Positions 11,873 to 24,010 of a DNA stretch of 64,000 bases are shown here, in pieces (position 1 is the first letter of the stretch; each line of letters opens with the position of its first letter). A program made the translations under genes and the position numbers. Below the pieces are notes generated by a model that saw only the letters and a list, made by a program, of their open reading frames with translations, made no database searches and was not told where the DNA came from. Source of the stretch: Rhynchosporium graminicola. Lineage: Eukaryota; Ascomycota; Leotiomycetes; Helotiales; Ploettnerulaceae. The stretch is taken from the NCBI GenBank assembly GCA_900074885.1, contig FJUW01000004.1, positions 992,001-1,056,000 of the forward strand. Reading direction: 5' to 3'.

Positions 11873-13423
11873 ACGCTAGGCTGGCTCAAGCGATATATAG
11901 TGTGTGGTATTTAGAATAGGAATGATGTGGAATTTCGTTCTCGTTTTAGTTCATGAAGGAAGAGAAAGATCTTGGTACCTGAAATAGAGATGAATGGGAT
12001 AGACAAATTCGGGAGCGGTCTTTGAGGTTATACAAATTCTATGTCTGCTGTCACTCTGTTGCAGCTTGATGGACACTTCATACCCGGTGCGACTAAGCCG
12101 AGGTGCTCGTGATCTTTAAAATTATGGCTTTGGGCATTTGTAGAATACGGTTGCGAGATCGGCTTCTTGTCGCAGATTTGGTCACAGTTTGAGACGTCCA
12201 TGATGGCATGTCGTCGCCCGAGTGAACAGCGCTGGTCGACGTGACGGCAATGAAGATGGAGCGAGCCAAGGGAGCGGCCAGGAGCGGGGTTGCAAATTTA
12301 TCCCACGAGATCGGACAGAGACCTTGAAACTTCCAAACAACCAAAATGTCTGATTGGTACAGAAGAACTTGCCCCTGATCCAATTGGTTATGAGCCTCAT
12401 CAGGTCTCGCGAAGATTGCGCCTCAGCACTGCAGCCTCACTTTCTGCCCGACAGAGAAGTTGATTCGAAGAACGGGCAGAACTGCTGGGCCGGCACATAG
12501 ACACTGCTCGGACGAGCCTTGCACATTCGTGACGTGGGCATTCGGCTGATGATTCGATATCTAAGGTAACGGCTGCTATCGGCTGTAGTGGAACGCGAGA
12601 AAACAACCTCCTCCACGATCATGTCAGAGCCTGCGAGATTCGGATTGACAACTCATGCAGCTTAGTTCACCGCTCATCAAGAGCTACTCCTGACTAGGGC
12701 CCATGGGGTTGCCATTTTCCGACATTGAGTTCCAGCCCAAGTTAATAAAGAACACCTAGTGATACCAGTAGAGATTGAAGGTTACAGATAGCTGGTGCAG
12801 ATCTTTGACTCTGCTGCGAGTTTGGGCCGCCGTTGAGGCTGAGCAATCTGTTTCACGCAGACCTCATCTTCAGAAGAAGTTGGAAATCTTTCTTGACAAC
12901 CCTCCTTAAACAAGACATGAGGTATTTCGAAGCAGAGAAACCGAGGCGAATCCTCTCGGCTGGCGCCGATGCCCGCATTACTCAGCCTGGCATACCCACT
13001 TTCGCCGAGTACAGCAACAATCAAGCCTCGCCACGGAATTAGGCTTTCTCAAGATTCATTCCCGCCCGATTGCTGATTGATGACGAATTTTCGATTTGCA
13101 TGTGCAAAAGAAAAATTTAAGCCATTCTGGCGTTCCTCTCTGCGCCGGGGCATTCATATAGCTTCTCCCCAGCTATACACGCCTTCGTAGTGCTCTGCCT
13201 AGTAGTGCTTGATGACGACCATCCAGGGCCATGGGACTGGATGCACGTTGGCTGCCTCATTTAGGCAATACGATAATGGTCCCAAAACTTCTACCATCCT
13301 AAAATATGGATTACTGCCAGTTCCATAGGACACTTTTTTAGTATAGTAACCCTGCACGTCGTGGTATATTATGAACTTGCTTCAACACCCGAGGTGTTGA
13401 TTTGCCGATTCGTGAAATATCAC
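11873..13423. other. Intergenic, 1.5 kb, no gene recognised
   Basis: This lies between the promoter side of the 315-residue gene and the 3' end of the patatin gene. Only short frames without family features occur. No RNA gene or repeat was recognised. Confidence 0.4.
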
Positions 13424-15305
13424 CTACCATTTCGCTCCTGCGCTGTTTGCACGTTCCCTCTCTCGTGCTCTTTCTTTCTCGTTTGCATTGTCAACTGCGC
13501 TTCCTCTCCTCCGCAAACCACCCGCTTTCTTTCGGCGCACTAGCTGATAGCTTCTGTCGAGCTCAGTCTCAATCGCGCATCTGACCTTCAAAGAAGAAAC
13601 TGCTGGCCAGACACTCCTCTCACCCCGGAGAATCCAGTAGTCAAGACTAGCTTGCGTTGGCGTTTCGAGCAAGCGGATAAAGTCAGACGCAGACAGCTCA
13701 GGGACCAGAGTGACTGAAGCAGCTGGAATGTGTTCGTCCACGAGGAATCGCCTGATCGATAAGGGGAGAAGGCCAAGGCTATCGAGTTGCTGTAGTCGAT
13801 GATGTGTCTCCATAGTGATCAAACGGAGAAGTCCTCCCGTCAAGGATGTTCTTCCACCGCGTGTGTGAAGTGGAGATGGTCCATGCATGTCGCTCTGCAG
13901 GAAGGGAACAAGATAGGGTCTTGCTTGGCTAACAATGAAATGATTGACGTTGAACAATTCTGCTACTCGGGAAAGGGGCGAGTCCCTATCCGTATAAGAT
14001 GCGTGTGTCCAAGGTCTGAATGTTGTGTCGGAAGCAGCAGAGAACGGAACTATAGCCCCAGAAGCATCTTTGCATTTAAGAGTGATCGATCGGCCATAGA
14101 GAGATGGAGAGGATGCATTGGATGCAATTGCTGCTGACCATATCAGCTGTACAATGATATTAGCGAAGTGGAGTTGATAATAGAAGGACATACTGACCAC
14201 GTTCGGAGCTGTCAAATAGTTGAGAAGGTTGGGGACTCCTCCCCTCCCAGTCGTTGCAACCGTGATGTTCAATACTCGTTTGGTGCGATTGTAAGCTTCC
14301 TCGAATGTTAAATCGCCGACGTTCGCTCGCACACAATCCTCCAAGATGGAAACATCCAAGAAGTATCCCTCAAGAAGAAACCTTCGTAACCTTCGAGTAA
14401 GAGTACTCCACCAGCCACTATTTTCGTGTCCACCTCGTCCGGCAGAGCTCTTCCCAGCAAATGCCGAAAGATCAATGCTGTCTCCATTCAGAAACTTAGG
14501 CAGCTCATCCTCTGTATGCACTCCTACCAAAGCCGCAATCAGAGCCCCCGTGGCCGTTCCGGTAATGATTCTGGGTAACAAGCCTCGAGCAAAAAGAGCT
14601 TTAACAACTCCCAAGTGGCATAGACCGAATATTGCGCCTCCTTGAAGAACCAAGGTACTCCTGCCAAAAGCCTGTCGTGTGTCATGTAGTAGATCCAGCT
14701 TCGCTTGACTACTGAAGCCAAGTACGACGCCGCTTCCATCGGCTCCTGGGGACGTTGGCAGTTTCGTGACATCTGTGATAGCTTGTGCGACCTGAGTTAT
14801 GTAGTCTTCTATTAACAACTTCGTACCTGCAAATGCGCGGTTGTAGAGCCGAGGGGTCGAGATATTGCCTAGATTACGAACAAGCCCGGACCTCAGTAGA
14901 TTCACCAGCTGTAGTATGTTGCCTTCTTCGCGCGCAACGATTATTGACTGAAGCCGCTCATGAATAAGGCGATAATCGTAGTATTTCGAGGTAGGATTCT
15001 GACGCCTGATTGATCTCAACTTTCATTTCTTACACCATTGAGGCAGTGGATTGGGCGCATACCAAAGATCATTGCCTAGTAAAACATCGAGTTGATAGGC
15101 GGCTTCTTCCCACTCTTCATACATATTTGCATCTCGAAGGATCCCAAACCAGATCTCAACTGGCTTCTTGCGCGTCAACCATCTGAAGAATTTCTATCAT
15201 ATATTCAGCTTGCGATTAAGACATACTAAGGGAAAGGCGTACAATCTGCCAAAAGAGCAAGACATCGACTAGCAAGCTCGAGAACGACTTGAAGAAGCCT
15301 GCCAT
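13424..15305 (-). CDS. DUF3336/patatin protein of the Tgl3/4/5 lipase type, catalytic Ser absent
   Basis: The family comprises lipid-droplet triacylglycerol lipases and lysophospholipid acyltransferases (yeast Tgl3, Tgl4, Tgl5). Three exons are proposed. Exon 1 from the ATG at 15305 encodes a hydrophobic segment (LLVDVLLFWQI). Exon 2 begins KFFRWLTRKKPVEIWFGILR and ends LLGNDLW. An intron with a GTATGC donor joins it to RQNPTSKYYDYRLIHERLQ. The patatin domain follows: LVLQGGAIFGLCHLGVVKAL, the usual oxyanion-hole block, then LLPRIITGTATGALIAALVG, and near the end AELFNVNHFIVSQARPYLVP. In active enzymes the second block reads GXSXG; here it is GTATG, codons GGA-ACG-GCC-ACG-GGG, so the nucleophile serine is alanine. 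The DG(S/G/A) dyad before the last block is also absent, reading YTDRDSPLSRV. The rest of the fold is intact and long, so it looks like a maintained pseudoenzyme rather than a decayed gene. The exon 1 donor (GTACGC) is the least certain junction. Confidence 0.85.
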
Positions 15306-15919
15306 GTTGTGAATGGCTGTTGGTACAGTAGAGTCTCTTGTTTGAAAGCTGACAAGATATCAAGAAGCAATCGCCCATTCCGAATGGACGCCCATCTTTT
15401 TGGGGCGACGAGATCTCAAGGAATGAAAGAACAAAGTGCCCGCCTCGAAATCTGGCATGTGATGAATTTCTGGTGGTACAGGGATTATCCATGCATAAAG
15501 CAGCTTCCCCTGATTTGCTGCATACAAACTATGCATGACATCTGGCGTAAACAGCTGAATGATTTCGTTTGTTTTTCCTATTAATTTTGTAGGATTACTA
15601 ATAGCGTTCTCACTAACATACAGAGTCACTCAAAACAATGTAGCAAGTGAAGCAGGATATGTCGGTATCTGGTAATTCGCAATACCTTACCACCGTCAAC
15701 GCACAGGACGATGAAGCTGTTGAGAAGATTACTCAGTGGCTACAGTAAACAATTCTTCTTTGCTGAAGCATTGTCCACTTCATTTTGCCTTGATTCGCTT
15801 AATCTTTACTTAATCCTACATGATGGCTTTAAAGTTCAGACAGTTCCAGATTGAGCAGGAATCCGAAGTCATCGGTCGGCCCATGTATATGGCTTTCTGA
15901 CCAATATTAGACTTTCTTT
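15306..15919. other. Intergenic between patatin promoter and LEO1 3' end
   Basis: The roughly 600 bp upstream of the patatin gene and downstream of LEO1 holds short frames on both strands but none with family features. It probably contains the patatin promoter and the LEO1 3' UTR. Confidence 0.4.
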
Positions 15920-17280
15920 TTACTCGTCATCATCATCCTCGATAACATTCCTCTTCCTACCCCTATTGACAGGCTCCGCAACTGCCGGAGGCGCTTCATC
16001 GTCGTCAAGATCCGCCTCTGCATCCGCATCCGCATCCGCATCGCTAACTTCCTCTGGTTTTGACTTGGATGTCTTGATCTTCTTTGACCGATGCCGATCC
16101 TTGTCACTGTCGTCGAGAATTTCCTCTTCTTCTTCGTCATCGTCCCCTCCTTCCTCCATGTCTTCGTCACTAGATGCCAGGAAATCATCTTCCTTGTCGT
16201 ACTCATCCTCTCTATTCCGGCCCCCACGAGGAAGGTCATCATCAGAGTCATAGTCGGCTCTTCTTTGACGAGCCCTAGGAGCTTTGCGACCAGATGCAGG
16301 TGCTCTCCGTCCAGCACGTCCCTCCAGGTCGTCCACATTCAACCCACCGCGGGACCCACCGGGACCTCTAGGATGGACCGCTTTCTCGGCAGCAGTCTCC
16401 CTACGACGCTGAGCTCTCATGCGCTCCTTCTCTGCGATTTCGGCCTTCTTATGTTGTAATTCCGGATCTTCTGTGTTGGAAATGAGCTCAGGCCCATTTC
16501 TAGCCTCTGTCCTACCCCCACGAGTTGCGGCTGCCAAGTTCTTCTGCAATTTCTCAAGGGCATCATCTTGTATGTCCTTGTTTGGCCTGACGGTATATTG
16601 GTTTGTCATATGGCCGACCATAACCAGCATTGCAGAAGCAATTGATGGCGAGGCAAGGTATGCATGGGAATCTGTAACTTCTTGGTAGGGCTTCACATCA
16701 TTCGGAGGCGCAAGGGATTTGGTTTGTAGCTCGTAGTGTTGGTCGCCAATCGAGATACTCGTAGTTCCATCGCTCCATTTGTACAAGTTGGCATTGCTCT
16801 CAAGCTTGCCGGTGGTAGGGTTGGTTCTGTAGCGCATTGTAGAAGCAGCCACGGCACTTGCGAGAAAGTTCGCGGACTTCGTATCTACGTGATGATCCGA
16901 TACGGGGGGTCGAAATGTATCCGGGTTGAATTGATGCGGGTCAATGCCCATGAATGTTGGCAATCGCAAGGCATTCAGCTGAAGTTGGTCAGAACTGCTT
17001 CTGCGCAAACTTGAAGCATGCTCACCTGTCCGTCTACGGGCTTAGGCACTGGATGCCGCCATAATGTAGTCTCCATCACCCGCGCCTCTCTGCTGTCACC
17101 GACATCTCCATCTTCATCTCCTCGAGCCCTGTCTCTGCGGTCCTCGTCATCGCCAGAGTCCAGCTCACGATCGCTGAGCTCTCGAACATTTTCTGCGGGC
17201 GCTTCATCATCATCGCCGAAAAGATCATCATCCCCATCCACAACTGGATCTATAAGATCATCCTCCGAGTCGGATGGCAT
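15920..17280 (-). CDS. LEO1: Paf1 complex subunit Leo1
   Basis: Leo1 is a subunit of the Paf1 complex that travels with RNA polymerase II and supports elongation, H2B ubiquitination and H3 methylation. Exon 1 from the ATG at 17280 encodes an acidic N-terminus (MPSDSEDDLIDPVVDGDDD) and ends WRHPVPKPVDGQ at a GTGAGC donor. After an intron of about 45 bp the second exon resumes LNALRLPTFMGIDPHQFNP. The Leo1 core follows: NTMRYRTNP-like residues (MRYRTNPTTGKLESNANLYK), WSDGTTSISIGDQHYELQ and AYLASPSIASAMLVMVGHMT. The C-terminal half is basic-acidic low complexity with RMRAQRRRE and long Asp/Glu runs, ending DDDDE. An Asp-Ala dipeptide repeat (SDADADADAEADLDDDE) is encoded by a GCATCC hexamer repeat at about 16018-16040. 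The length of about 440 residues is normal for filamentous fungi. It diverges from MOB2. Confidence 0.93.
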
Positions 17281-17995
17281 CGTGATATAGTGTAGAGAGG
17301 CTGATGTTCGCAGAAAAAGGCTGCAAAGGCCGGGCGAAGTAAAATTGGCTGGCAATCTTTGAGACTCTGTTTAGTCAGTTTCTACTCTATTTCATGGGTA
17401 GATGGGCAGCAAACCTTTTGACGCGTGCTTGCTTGTTCTCGAAGGGTGAATGTCTGTCGCGCTCGACGTTTGTCCGTCCGTACCTTGGCTAGCAAATAAA
17501 AGTCGAGGCGCGGGTCAAATCCATGTCCACCGAAGCGAGAGCTTGACTGATACTGTAGGTAGCGAGTTCGTAGTCGCAAATATATCGTGAAGTAATTGAC
17601 AGAGCAATTCGTGAAGAGTGCAAAATGAGGTACAATTATTGCATTCAATACTATTACACCAAATATTACGAGGAGTTTATAAGAAGCTATTCACCTGATA
17701 GTTCCTTTGGTCTTTTATTACCTTGCATAGGAGAACTCTATCCCCTGTCATGATCCGCCAGCTGCCGCTTCAGTTCATACCGCGAACGCTTTGATCACCG
17801 TTCTAGGGTAACTAACCTCTTTCGAATTAGCGTGTTTCTGGTCTCATTACTCGTCTCCTATTTCAAACTCATAACCTCAAAGAATGTCGCCAATGTCAAT
17901 ATCAAGTCTGTCAACACTATCCATATCACATCTGATAAGCACCACGACATAATTCAGCAAAGACCTGCTAAGAGGTCATTAGCCGATCTTTCACC
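17281..17995. promoter_or_regulatory. Divergent LEO1/MOB2 intergenic region
   Basis: About 715 bp lie between the two divergent start codons and must hold both promoters and 5' UTRs. I could not pick out a specific factor site with confidence. Confidence 0.4.
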
Positions 17996-19593
17996 ATGTC
18001 CAACTTATTTTCTGGAATGTAGGTTATTTCGAAAGTTCTATGGGCGGCACTCCTTGGGCACACTTTCTTGAATGTGGCAATTATGAGGACTTGCTTCTCG
18101 AATGTCATAAGCTAACAGCTGACGATGATCTTGACTGAGGAATTTTCCAGTGGTTTTCTGAGGAACTTGGGGCATCAAAAATACCCAAGGTGGAAGCTGG
18201 AAGCCTTAGACCAGTACATTGAAACGAAACAAGCCTCGAAGCGATCTTTGCCTCTTTCATTTATCACTCTCCAGAAGATATTCCTTACTCATCCTTTGCT
18301 CAAATCCTTTGGACCATTAACCCGCGCGATGTCATTATCCTCATACTCTACCCCAATATGATCACGTTATCCTTCAACAAGCACCTTTACTGACAAACAT
18401 TTCTTTATAGTAGTGGACGCTTCAGAGGTGGTGGTAAGAATGGCGGTACCAAAAGCCCTGGACCTGGAGCGCAGCCAACATCACCTATAGGCACCTCATT
18501 ACAGAGCAGTTCGTCATCTACAAACCTTGCACCAAGAATGCCACCACTGCCAAACTCTCCTTCTCTCTCTCAGACTCTATCAATGAACGATTCGTCCAAT
18601 AGTCTACCGAACGGCGATCCCCTCTCTTGCTACAACCTCCCACGGCCGAAGCCGCTCTGGCTTAACGATTCATATGCCAAGCATATTGTCAAAGGCAACT
18701 TCATGACTCTATCAGCTCGCCCAAAGACTGTAGAGCAAGGCGAATGGATTGCACACCAAGGTAGTTTACTCAACTATCACCATACCGATTAGGCTAACTT
18801 CGCGTTTTCTAGTCGTTGAGCATTACCGTAATCTCTGGAATTTCGTCCGTGTCATCCATGACAAGGATGAAGATGGAGTTTCGATCTGTAATACTCAAAC
18901 CTGCCCTCGCATGTCGGCTGGAACGTAAGTTTGTCTACATCGTCGCTTTTTGCGTGTCTGACTCGTCGTAGAAATCATTCATTCACATGGTTGAATTCTC
19001 GGAAAGAGCCCGTGGAAGTCCCTGCTCATGAGTACATCTCTCTGATGCAAAGGTGGATTTCCGGCAAGGTTGATAATACCGCTATCTTCCCAACCGACCC
19101 TGCTGGCGTTTCCTTTGCACATAATACCGGTGGCCCAGAGGTTGCCCAAGCAACTTATGCATCTGGTGGCCTCAACACCCCGGGAGCCAACACCCCAATC
19201 CCAGCTGGCCCAACAAGCCTCAACACATCTCTTTCGCAGCTTGCTGGCCCTGGCGACTGGATCGGAAAAAGCAGTGGCTTTCCAGTTGAGTTCGTCGATG
19301 TATGCCAAACCATCTTCCGTCAAATGTTCCGAGTCTATTCACATCTCTACTGGGCCCACTTCATCGATCCATTTTATCACCTGGGTCTGGAGAAACCTAT
19401 GAATAGTTGCTTCAGTCACTTTGTTCTTACAGCAACCGAAATCGAGATGCTAAAGCCCCATGAGCTGGAGCCCATGCAACCATTGATCGATCTTTGGGCC
19501 GCCAATGGAACTTTCCCGAAGGAGTCTAAGGCTTACGCGTGCGCTAACCTCAAGGCTGGTGAGCGTTTGCTCGCTTTGTCTGGTGTAAACTGA
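17996..19593 (+). CDS. MOB2: Mob2-type NDR kinase activator
   Basis: Mob2 proteins bind and activate NDR-family kinases (Cbk1/COT1) in polarity and hyphal growth. I place the start at the ATG at 17996 (context TCACCATG): a tiny exon MSNLFSG ends at GTAGGT, and after an intron of about 395 bp with a TACTGAC branch the frame resumes ISGRFRGGGKNGG. Further exons give PLWLNDSYAKHIVKGNF, then VVEHYRNLWNFVRVIHDKDE with CNTQTCPRMSAG, then NHSFTWLNSRKEPVEVPAHE. The zinc ligands are visible as C-x4-C (CNTQTC) and H-x4-H (HLYWAHF). Between NTAIFPTDPAG and GFPVEFVDVCQTIFRQMFRV the Mob fold is interrupted by about 60 Gly/Thr/Pro/Ala-rich residues. The C-terminus FVLTATEIEMLKPHELEPMQ fits Mob2 better than Mob1. 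The protein is about 320 residues. Confidence 0.9.
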
Positions 19594-20088
19594 AAATAAT
19601 GGATTTCGAGTGGCTTGTTAAATTCATCACTACTGCGTGTTTGTTGCGAGTTGCTCGAGAAGTGGGGGAGCTTCAATGTTGAGGCAGTTTTTCGAGCCTC
19701 GGTCATGACGGTACTGGGAATAATTTGTTGCTACGCAAATGGGCCATAAGGGCAATGAGGTATTTCAGCGAGGTTCTTCTTATGATGGCGTTTCTGATTT
19801 TCTGCAGACATGATTGCAAGCCAATATCGAGCTCTTCCACAAAGAGATAGATAGACGGACAGTAAACAAAACAAATAAACCAAACAATTATACAGGCTCC
19901 TGCAATACCACCCCTCGCAGTGCTTTCCCACCGACATCACGCCGTGAAAGCACCGCCATCATTAGATTCAACAAGCATTAAAAGGGAATTTTTGATTTCC
20001 ACAAAAGTAAATGAGGATTCTGAGTGTCTTTCATTTATATGATATTATCCTCCCAAACGCCTATGCTATTTCAGCATGTAAATATTCA
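19594..20088. other. Convergent 3' region of MOB2 and ERB1
   Basis: This is short spacing between two convergent genes that should hold both 3' UTRs. No gene or repeat is seen. Confidence 0.4.
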
Positions 20089-22457
20089 TCACATCCACAA
20101 CCGGCATGTACCATCAGCACCAGCACTTACGCACCACGGTTCTCTCGGATGCCAATCAATATCCATAACTCCCAGCGCACTCTTCACCTTATGTCCCTTG
20201 AGCACTTTCACCGGCACAATAGTAGCATTCTCCATCATATCACTAACGACCTTGCCATGGAATATTTGCAAACTGCCGTCATCACTGGCATCAGCAAAGA
20301 GAGGGAATCCTCCCTTGTGGTACTTTACTGCTCGGATGGCCTTGGTGTGAAACCTCAGGGTCTTGTATGGACGGGTCGAGAGGTCCAGATCGTGCCAGAG
20401 AAGTCGTCTGTCGTAAGATCCGACGATGAGATTGTCGCCGCCGGGATGGATGTCGAATGATGAAATCCATCGAGCACCTGGCTGGATGATCTTGACTAGT
20501 TCTTGCTTTTGGAGATCGTAGCTACGGATAGTACGTTGCGTGGCAACAAAAAATAGAGGTCTAGAAGGATGGAATTGGACTGTTTGTGGGATTCCAGGGA
20601 GTTTGCGGAAAGGTATTTGAGTAAGATGTTTCGAGAGCGTATGAATGGCAACGGCACTCTTCTGAGCGGTTGGGGAGACGGTCGAGAAAAAGTCACCTCT
20701 TCGGTGCCAGCTAATAACTTTGACAGTTGCGCGAACTGTGATCTTGATAAGAACTCCTTCGTCCTCCAGGCGGGTTCCAGGTCGGGTCCACTTCGCAACA
20801 GGTTCTTTCCGGGCACCATCCTTTGTAAGTGCTTGAACTGCATTTGTGGCATAACCAAATCCTACGTCGAGCAATTCGCGACTGGCGATTTCTATCTCTG
20901 GGTCCACAATCGGTGGAACCATGAGAAAGATGTCTTCTCCAGCAGCAGCAGAAAGAATGACTGCGTCCTTTCCAGGTCGCCATCTCACAACATTGACTGC
21001 TTCATCGTCTCCAATTTTCGCGCTCCAGATCTGTCGGCCTGTCAAGAGCTCCCAAACACGGACAGTTCCATCGTCTCCGCCACTTGCAAGCCAAATTCCG
21101 GAAGGATCAATAGCCAAGCTTCGTACCCTGCCATCGTGACCACGGAAAAGTGTAGAGCACACAGTAGGGAATGGCTTCAACTCCTCAGGTCTAGGCAACT
21201 TCGGTAGAAGCGATGCAGGATCGATGTTGAGTCTGTTTTTGCGCACTCGAGGTGCCAGGTACAAGTCCAAAGAGCGCTCGAATCGTTCTTTGATAAACTT
21301 CTCGTATCCAGGGACCTTCCGTAACGAGTCGTAACCTGTAGGTAAGTACTCCTTCTCTCTATCCTCTGGTTCCGTAGACTCCCACTCTTTCTTCTCTGAT
21401 TTTGATGGGAGGTATTCGGGTGGTGGGTTGTAACTCATGTCATACCCTGGCGGAGGTGCTTTTGGCGCAGGAATATTCATGACATGATCGGGTCGAGCTT
21501 GTTCATCCTGCCAGATGTCGTAATGTACTTCTTCATCCTCCTCCTCTTGCTCCTCGGGTGGTCTATACGGTAGTATTCTTCCTTCACGAATGGCCCTGAC
21601 AATCTTCATGATCCTCTTAGCCTCATGCTTAGAAGGTAAGAAGCGTCGTTTGGGTTCTGGCGCTGCACTCAGAGGCATTATCTCCTCGATACCGGTGAAG
21701 TACTCAACAGTAGCCTAATAAATTAGCAGGAGTTGAACTGGTGGCATGAGAGATGTCTTACTGGATATGGGTCATAGCCTTCTTCTGGCATCTCATTTGT
21801 TTGGATCCTACGAAGGATTTCCAACTCATCCTGGCTGAGGTTCAAAGGTTTACCAGTAGCAGGGTCCGTGAGTCCAGTCCAGCCTTTGGGAACATCTATA
21901 CTATCCAGCAACGCATCCAGTGCCTCTCCTTTGGCAGGCCGCATGATCCTCTTCCCATTGATATCATATCCGATATGCGGGTAGGTATCGTAGAATGTCA
22001 GAGGAATGTTCCCAATGGTATTGGTCGCATCTGCTGCGTCGGAGTCGTCGGAGTCATAGACGGGGTCTATCTCTTCGTAAACATATCTCTCTCCCCCATT
22101 AGCATCCGTAGTAATTGTATAGTTGGGCTTGTCGTCGTCATTGTCGTCTAGTATTCTCAGAGTACCGATCGCATCTTTTAGAGTGCCATTGCTTTTGACC
22201 AAAGCCCCGTTGGCTACCTCGTCTTCCTCTGAAGGTATCTCGTCGCTATCGAGGGCCTCCAATTCGTCCAAGTCCTCCTCTTGATCATCGTCCTCGTCTT
22301 CATCTTCATCAGCGCTGTCGTCCTCCGAATCTTCACTTTGCGACAAGATGCCCTCTAAGAGCCCATCTCCGAACTCTGCATCTGACTCCGCGTCTGAATG
22401 TTCAGAAACATCGCGAGTAACAGCCTTACGCTTCCTTTCGCCACCTGTGGAAACCAT
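20089..22457 (-). CDS. ERB1: Ribosome biogenesis protein Erb1 (BOP1 homologue)
   Basis: Erb1 forms the PeBoW complex with Nop7 and Ytm1, which is required for 27S pre-rRNA processing and 60S subunit assembly in the nucleolus. Exon 1 starts at the ATG at 22457 with a basic patch ([13 protein letters not shown]), then a long acidic tract ([20 protein letters not shown]) and the start of the BOP1NT domain ([40 protein letters not shown]). It ends EEGYDPYP at GTAAGA. After an intron of about 47 bp the second exon resumes [16 protein letters not shown], then [20 protein letters not shown] and YDLWQ-like [22 protein letters not shown]40 repeats follow ([40 protein letters not shown]) to the end [12 protein letters not shown]. 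Total length is about 760 residues, typical of the family. Confidence 0.95.
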
Positions 22458-22778
22458 CTTGTGAGAGTGAAGCTGTAGATGGACCTTGAGAAATAAGTCT
22501 GCGTTGCTTTTCTGAACCGAACTTTTTTTTTGTGCTTACAGGGATAAAGTGTCGATCTAACATCTATCTTAGCGCTCTTTCGTTATCATCGGGCTGTGCC
22601 TCACTCACCACTTACCAGCCTCGGTGGTTGTCAACTTCCACAAGTATTGAGTGTTCCATTATCTTGCTCACCAAAGCAGCTATATCTCATGTGAATTTCA
22701 AGCTGTGGTATAGTATTCTAGTATCCTAGTATCAAACTTTTCGGATCCCGATTTGCTTTTACAAAGCCCACTATCGTG
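22458..22778. promoter_or_regulatory. Divergent ERB1/Zn2Cys6 intergenic region
   Basis: A compact 320-bp region carries both promoters. It contains an A/T homopolymer at about 22521-22531. No specific binding site was assigned. Confidence 0.4.
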
Positions 22779-24010
22779 ATGCCCGTCAAACGTCGCAGTT
22801 GTGATGAATGCCGTGAGCTCTTCAACCTGACATCACCTGAGCACTTACTTACCAGTATGCAGGCACGCGGAAACTGGCCTGCTCGAAAGATTCAGATGGA
22901 TGTGACCGATGTAAGAGAGATAACATTGTCTGCATCTATTCAGAGCAAAAGCCAATGGGCCGGCCAAGGAAGAGGCAACACGCAGAGTTGCATCTTGAGC
23001 CTCGTGTCGAGACGCAAAGCACAAAGCTCCCAGATCTGGGTGTTGCTTTCAGCTTTGGGTACGATGGTGGACATATAGCTGAGCCATACTCCACCAACGG
23101 ACAGCCAGCTTTTGATGAGGTTCCAGATATTGTCAACTTGCCGGAGATTTCGATTGATGGACCATCGATTTGGCGTTTTGCGGCAGGAGCAACGGGTCCT
23201 GCTATTGATTTCAAGGATGGCCCCCTAAGTACCATCGAAAGCCAGCTTCCATCTACTGAGACAGTGCCTCTACTTTCAATGAACTCGAATGCTTCTACAT
23301 CAGACAGTGACATATCATGCAACCCGACCGGACCATGCAGTTGTCTGGCATCGATGTATCTTGCTCTGGCAGCTCTACAGCAGCTCCCCAGTGACATAGC
23401 ATCTGCATTGCTAGTTGTTCGTAGCGCAGCAGGAACTGCATCTGAAAGTATATGGTGCCCCCAGTGCGGCTCTGTTGCTTTAGAAAACCCGAACCCCCCT
23501 ATGGACGCTTTCCAGAACACTATGCTTTTGGGCACCATTCTGCCCATCATAGCGAATGGATACAAAGTTTTACTGAAAATGGTGGATAAAGAGACGGAAC
23601 TCGCAGCGGCAGCAGGCAGAATGAAGACAATCCGATTTACTGACTATGGGGGAATGTGTGGAAAAATTCACGAAATGAAAGAGCCGGGAGTCTGTTTGGA
23701 GAATCAAATGCTTTTTGAAACAGTAGAAATGCCACCTCAAGAATGGCGTACCATTGTTCGGTCCATGCTGCGTGTAGACATATACGGCCATGAACAGCCT
23801 GGTTTCAAGCATAAAGGACTGAAAGATCTGGTTGCAGAGATGGAGTTCCGCCAAACGACTCGCCATAACATGTTGGAAGCGCATGCAAGACACGGCACCA
23901 TGGATGCTGAGACATTTCAGGGAAGGCAATGCCCTGGAGAGAGGGTACATGTCTGTTTGCAAGTCTTGAGGGTTGCAAAATTCGCAATTGACCAACTCGT
24001 CATAGCCTGA
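22779..24010 (+). CDS. Zn2Cys6 fungal transcription factor
   Basis: This is a binuclear zinc cluster regulator. The zinc cluster is split by a 50-bp intron (22813-22862, donor GTGAGC, acceptor TATGCAG). Exon 1 from the ATG at 22779 gives MPVKRRSCDEC, and exon 2 continues RTRKLACSKDSDGCDRCKR and DNIVCIYSEQKP. Joined, the spacing is a perfect C-x2-C-x6-C-x6-C-x2-C-x6-C, followed by a basic AT-hook-like GRPRKRQ. The C-terminal half contains NPTGPCSCLASMYLALAALQ, then a CPQCG pair and an all-alpha region ending VAKFAIDQLVIA. That layout matches a class of filamentous regulators distantly related to AflR-type factors, without the long fungal-specific middle homology domain. Targets cannot be deduced: neither neighbour forms a biosynthetic cluster. 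Length is about 394 residues. A GTG three bases upstream is not used as the start. Confidence 0.85.

Noticed and set aside
16091..16459. Frames antisense to the acidic repeats of LEO1
   Set aside because: Ser- and Phe-rich products arise from GAT/GAG runs on the real coding strand.
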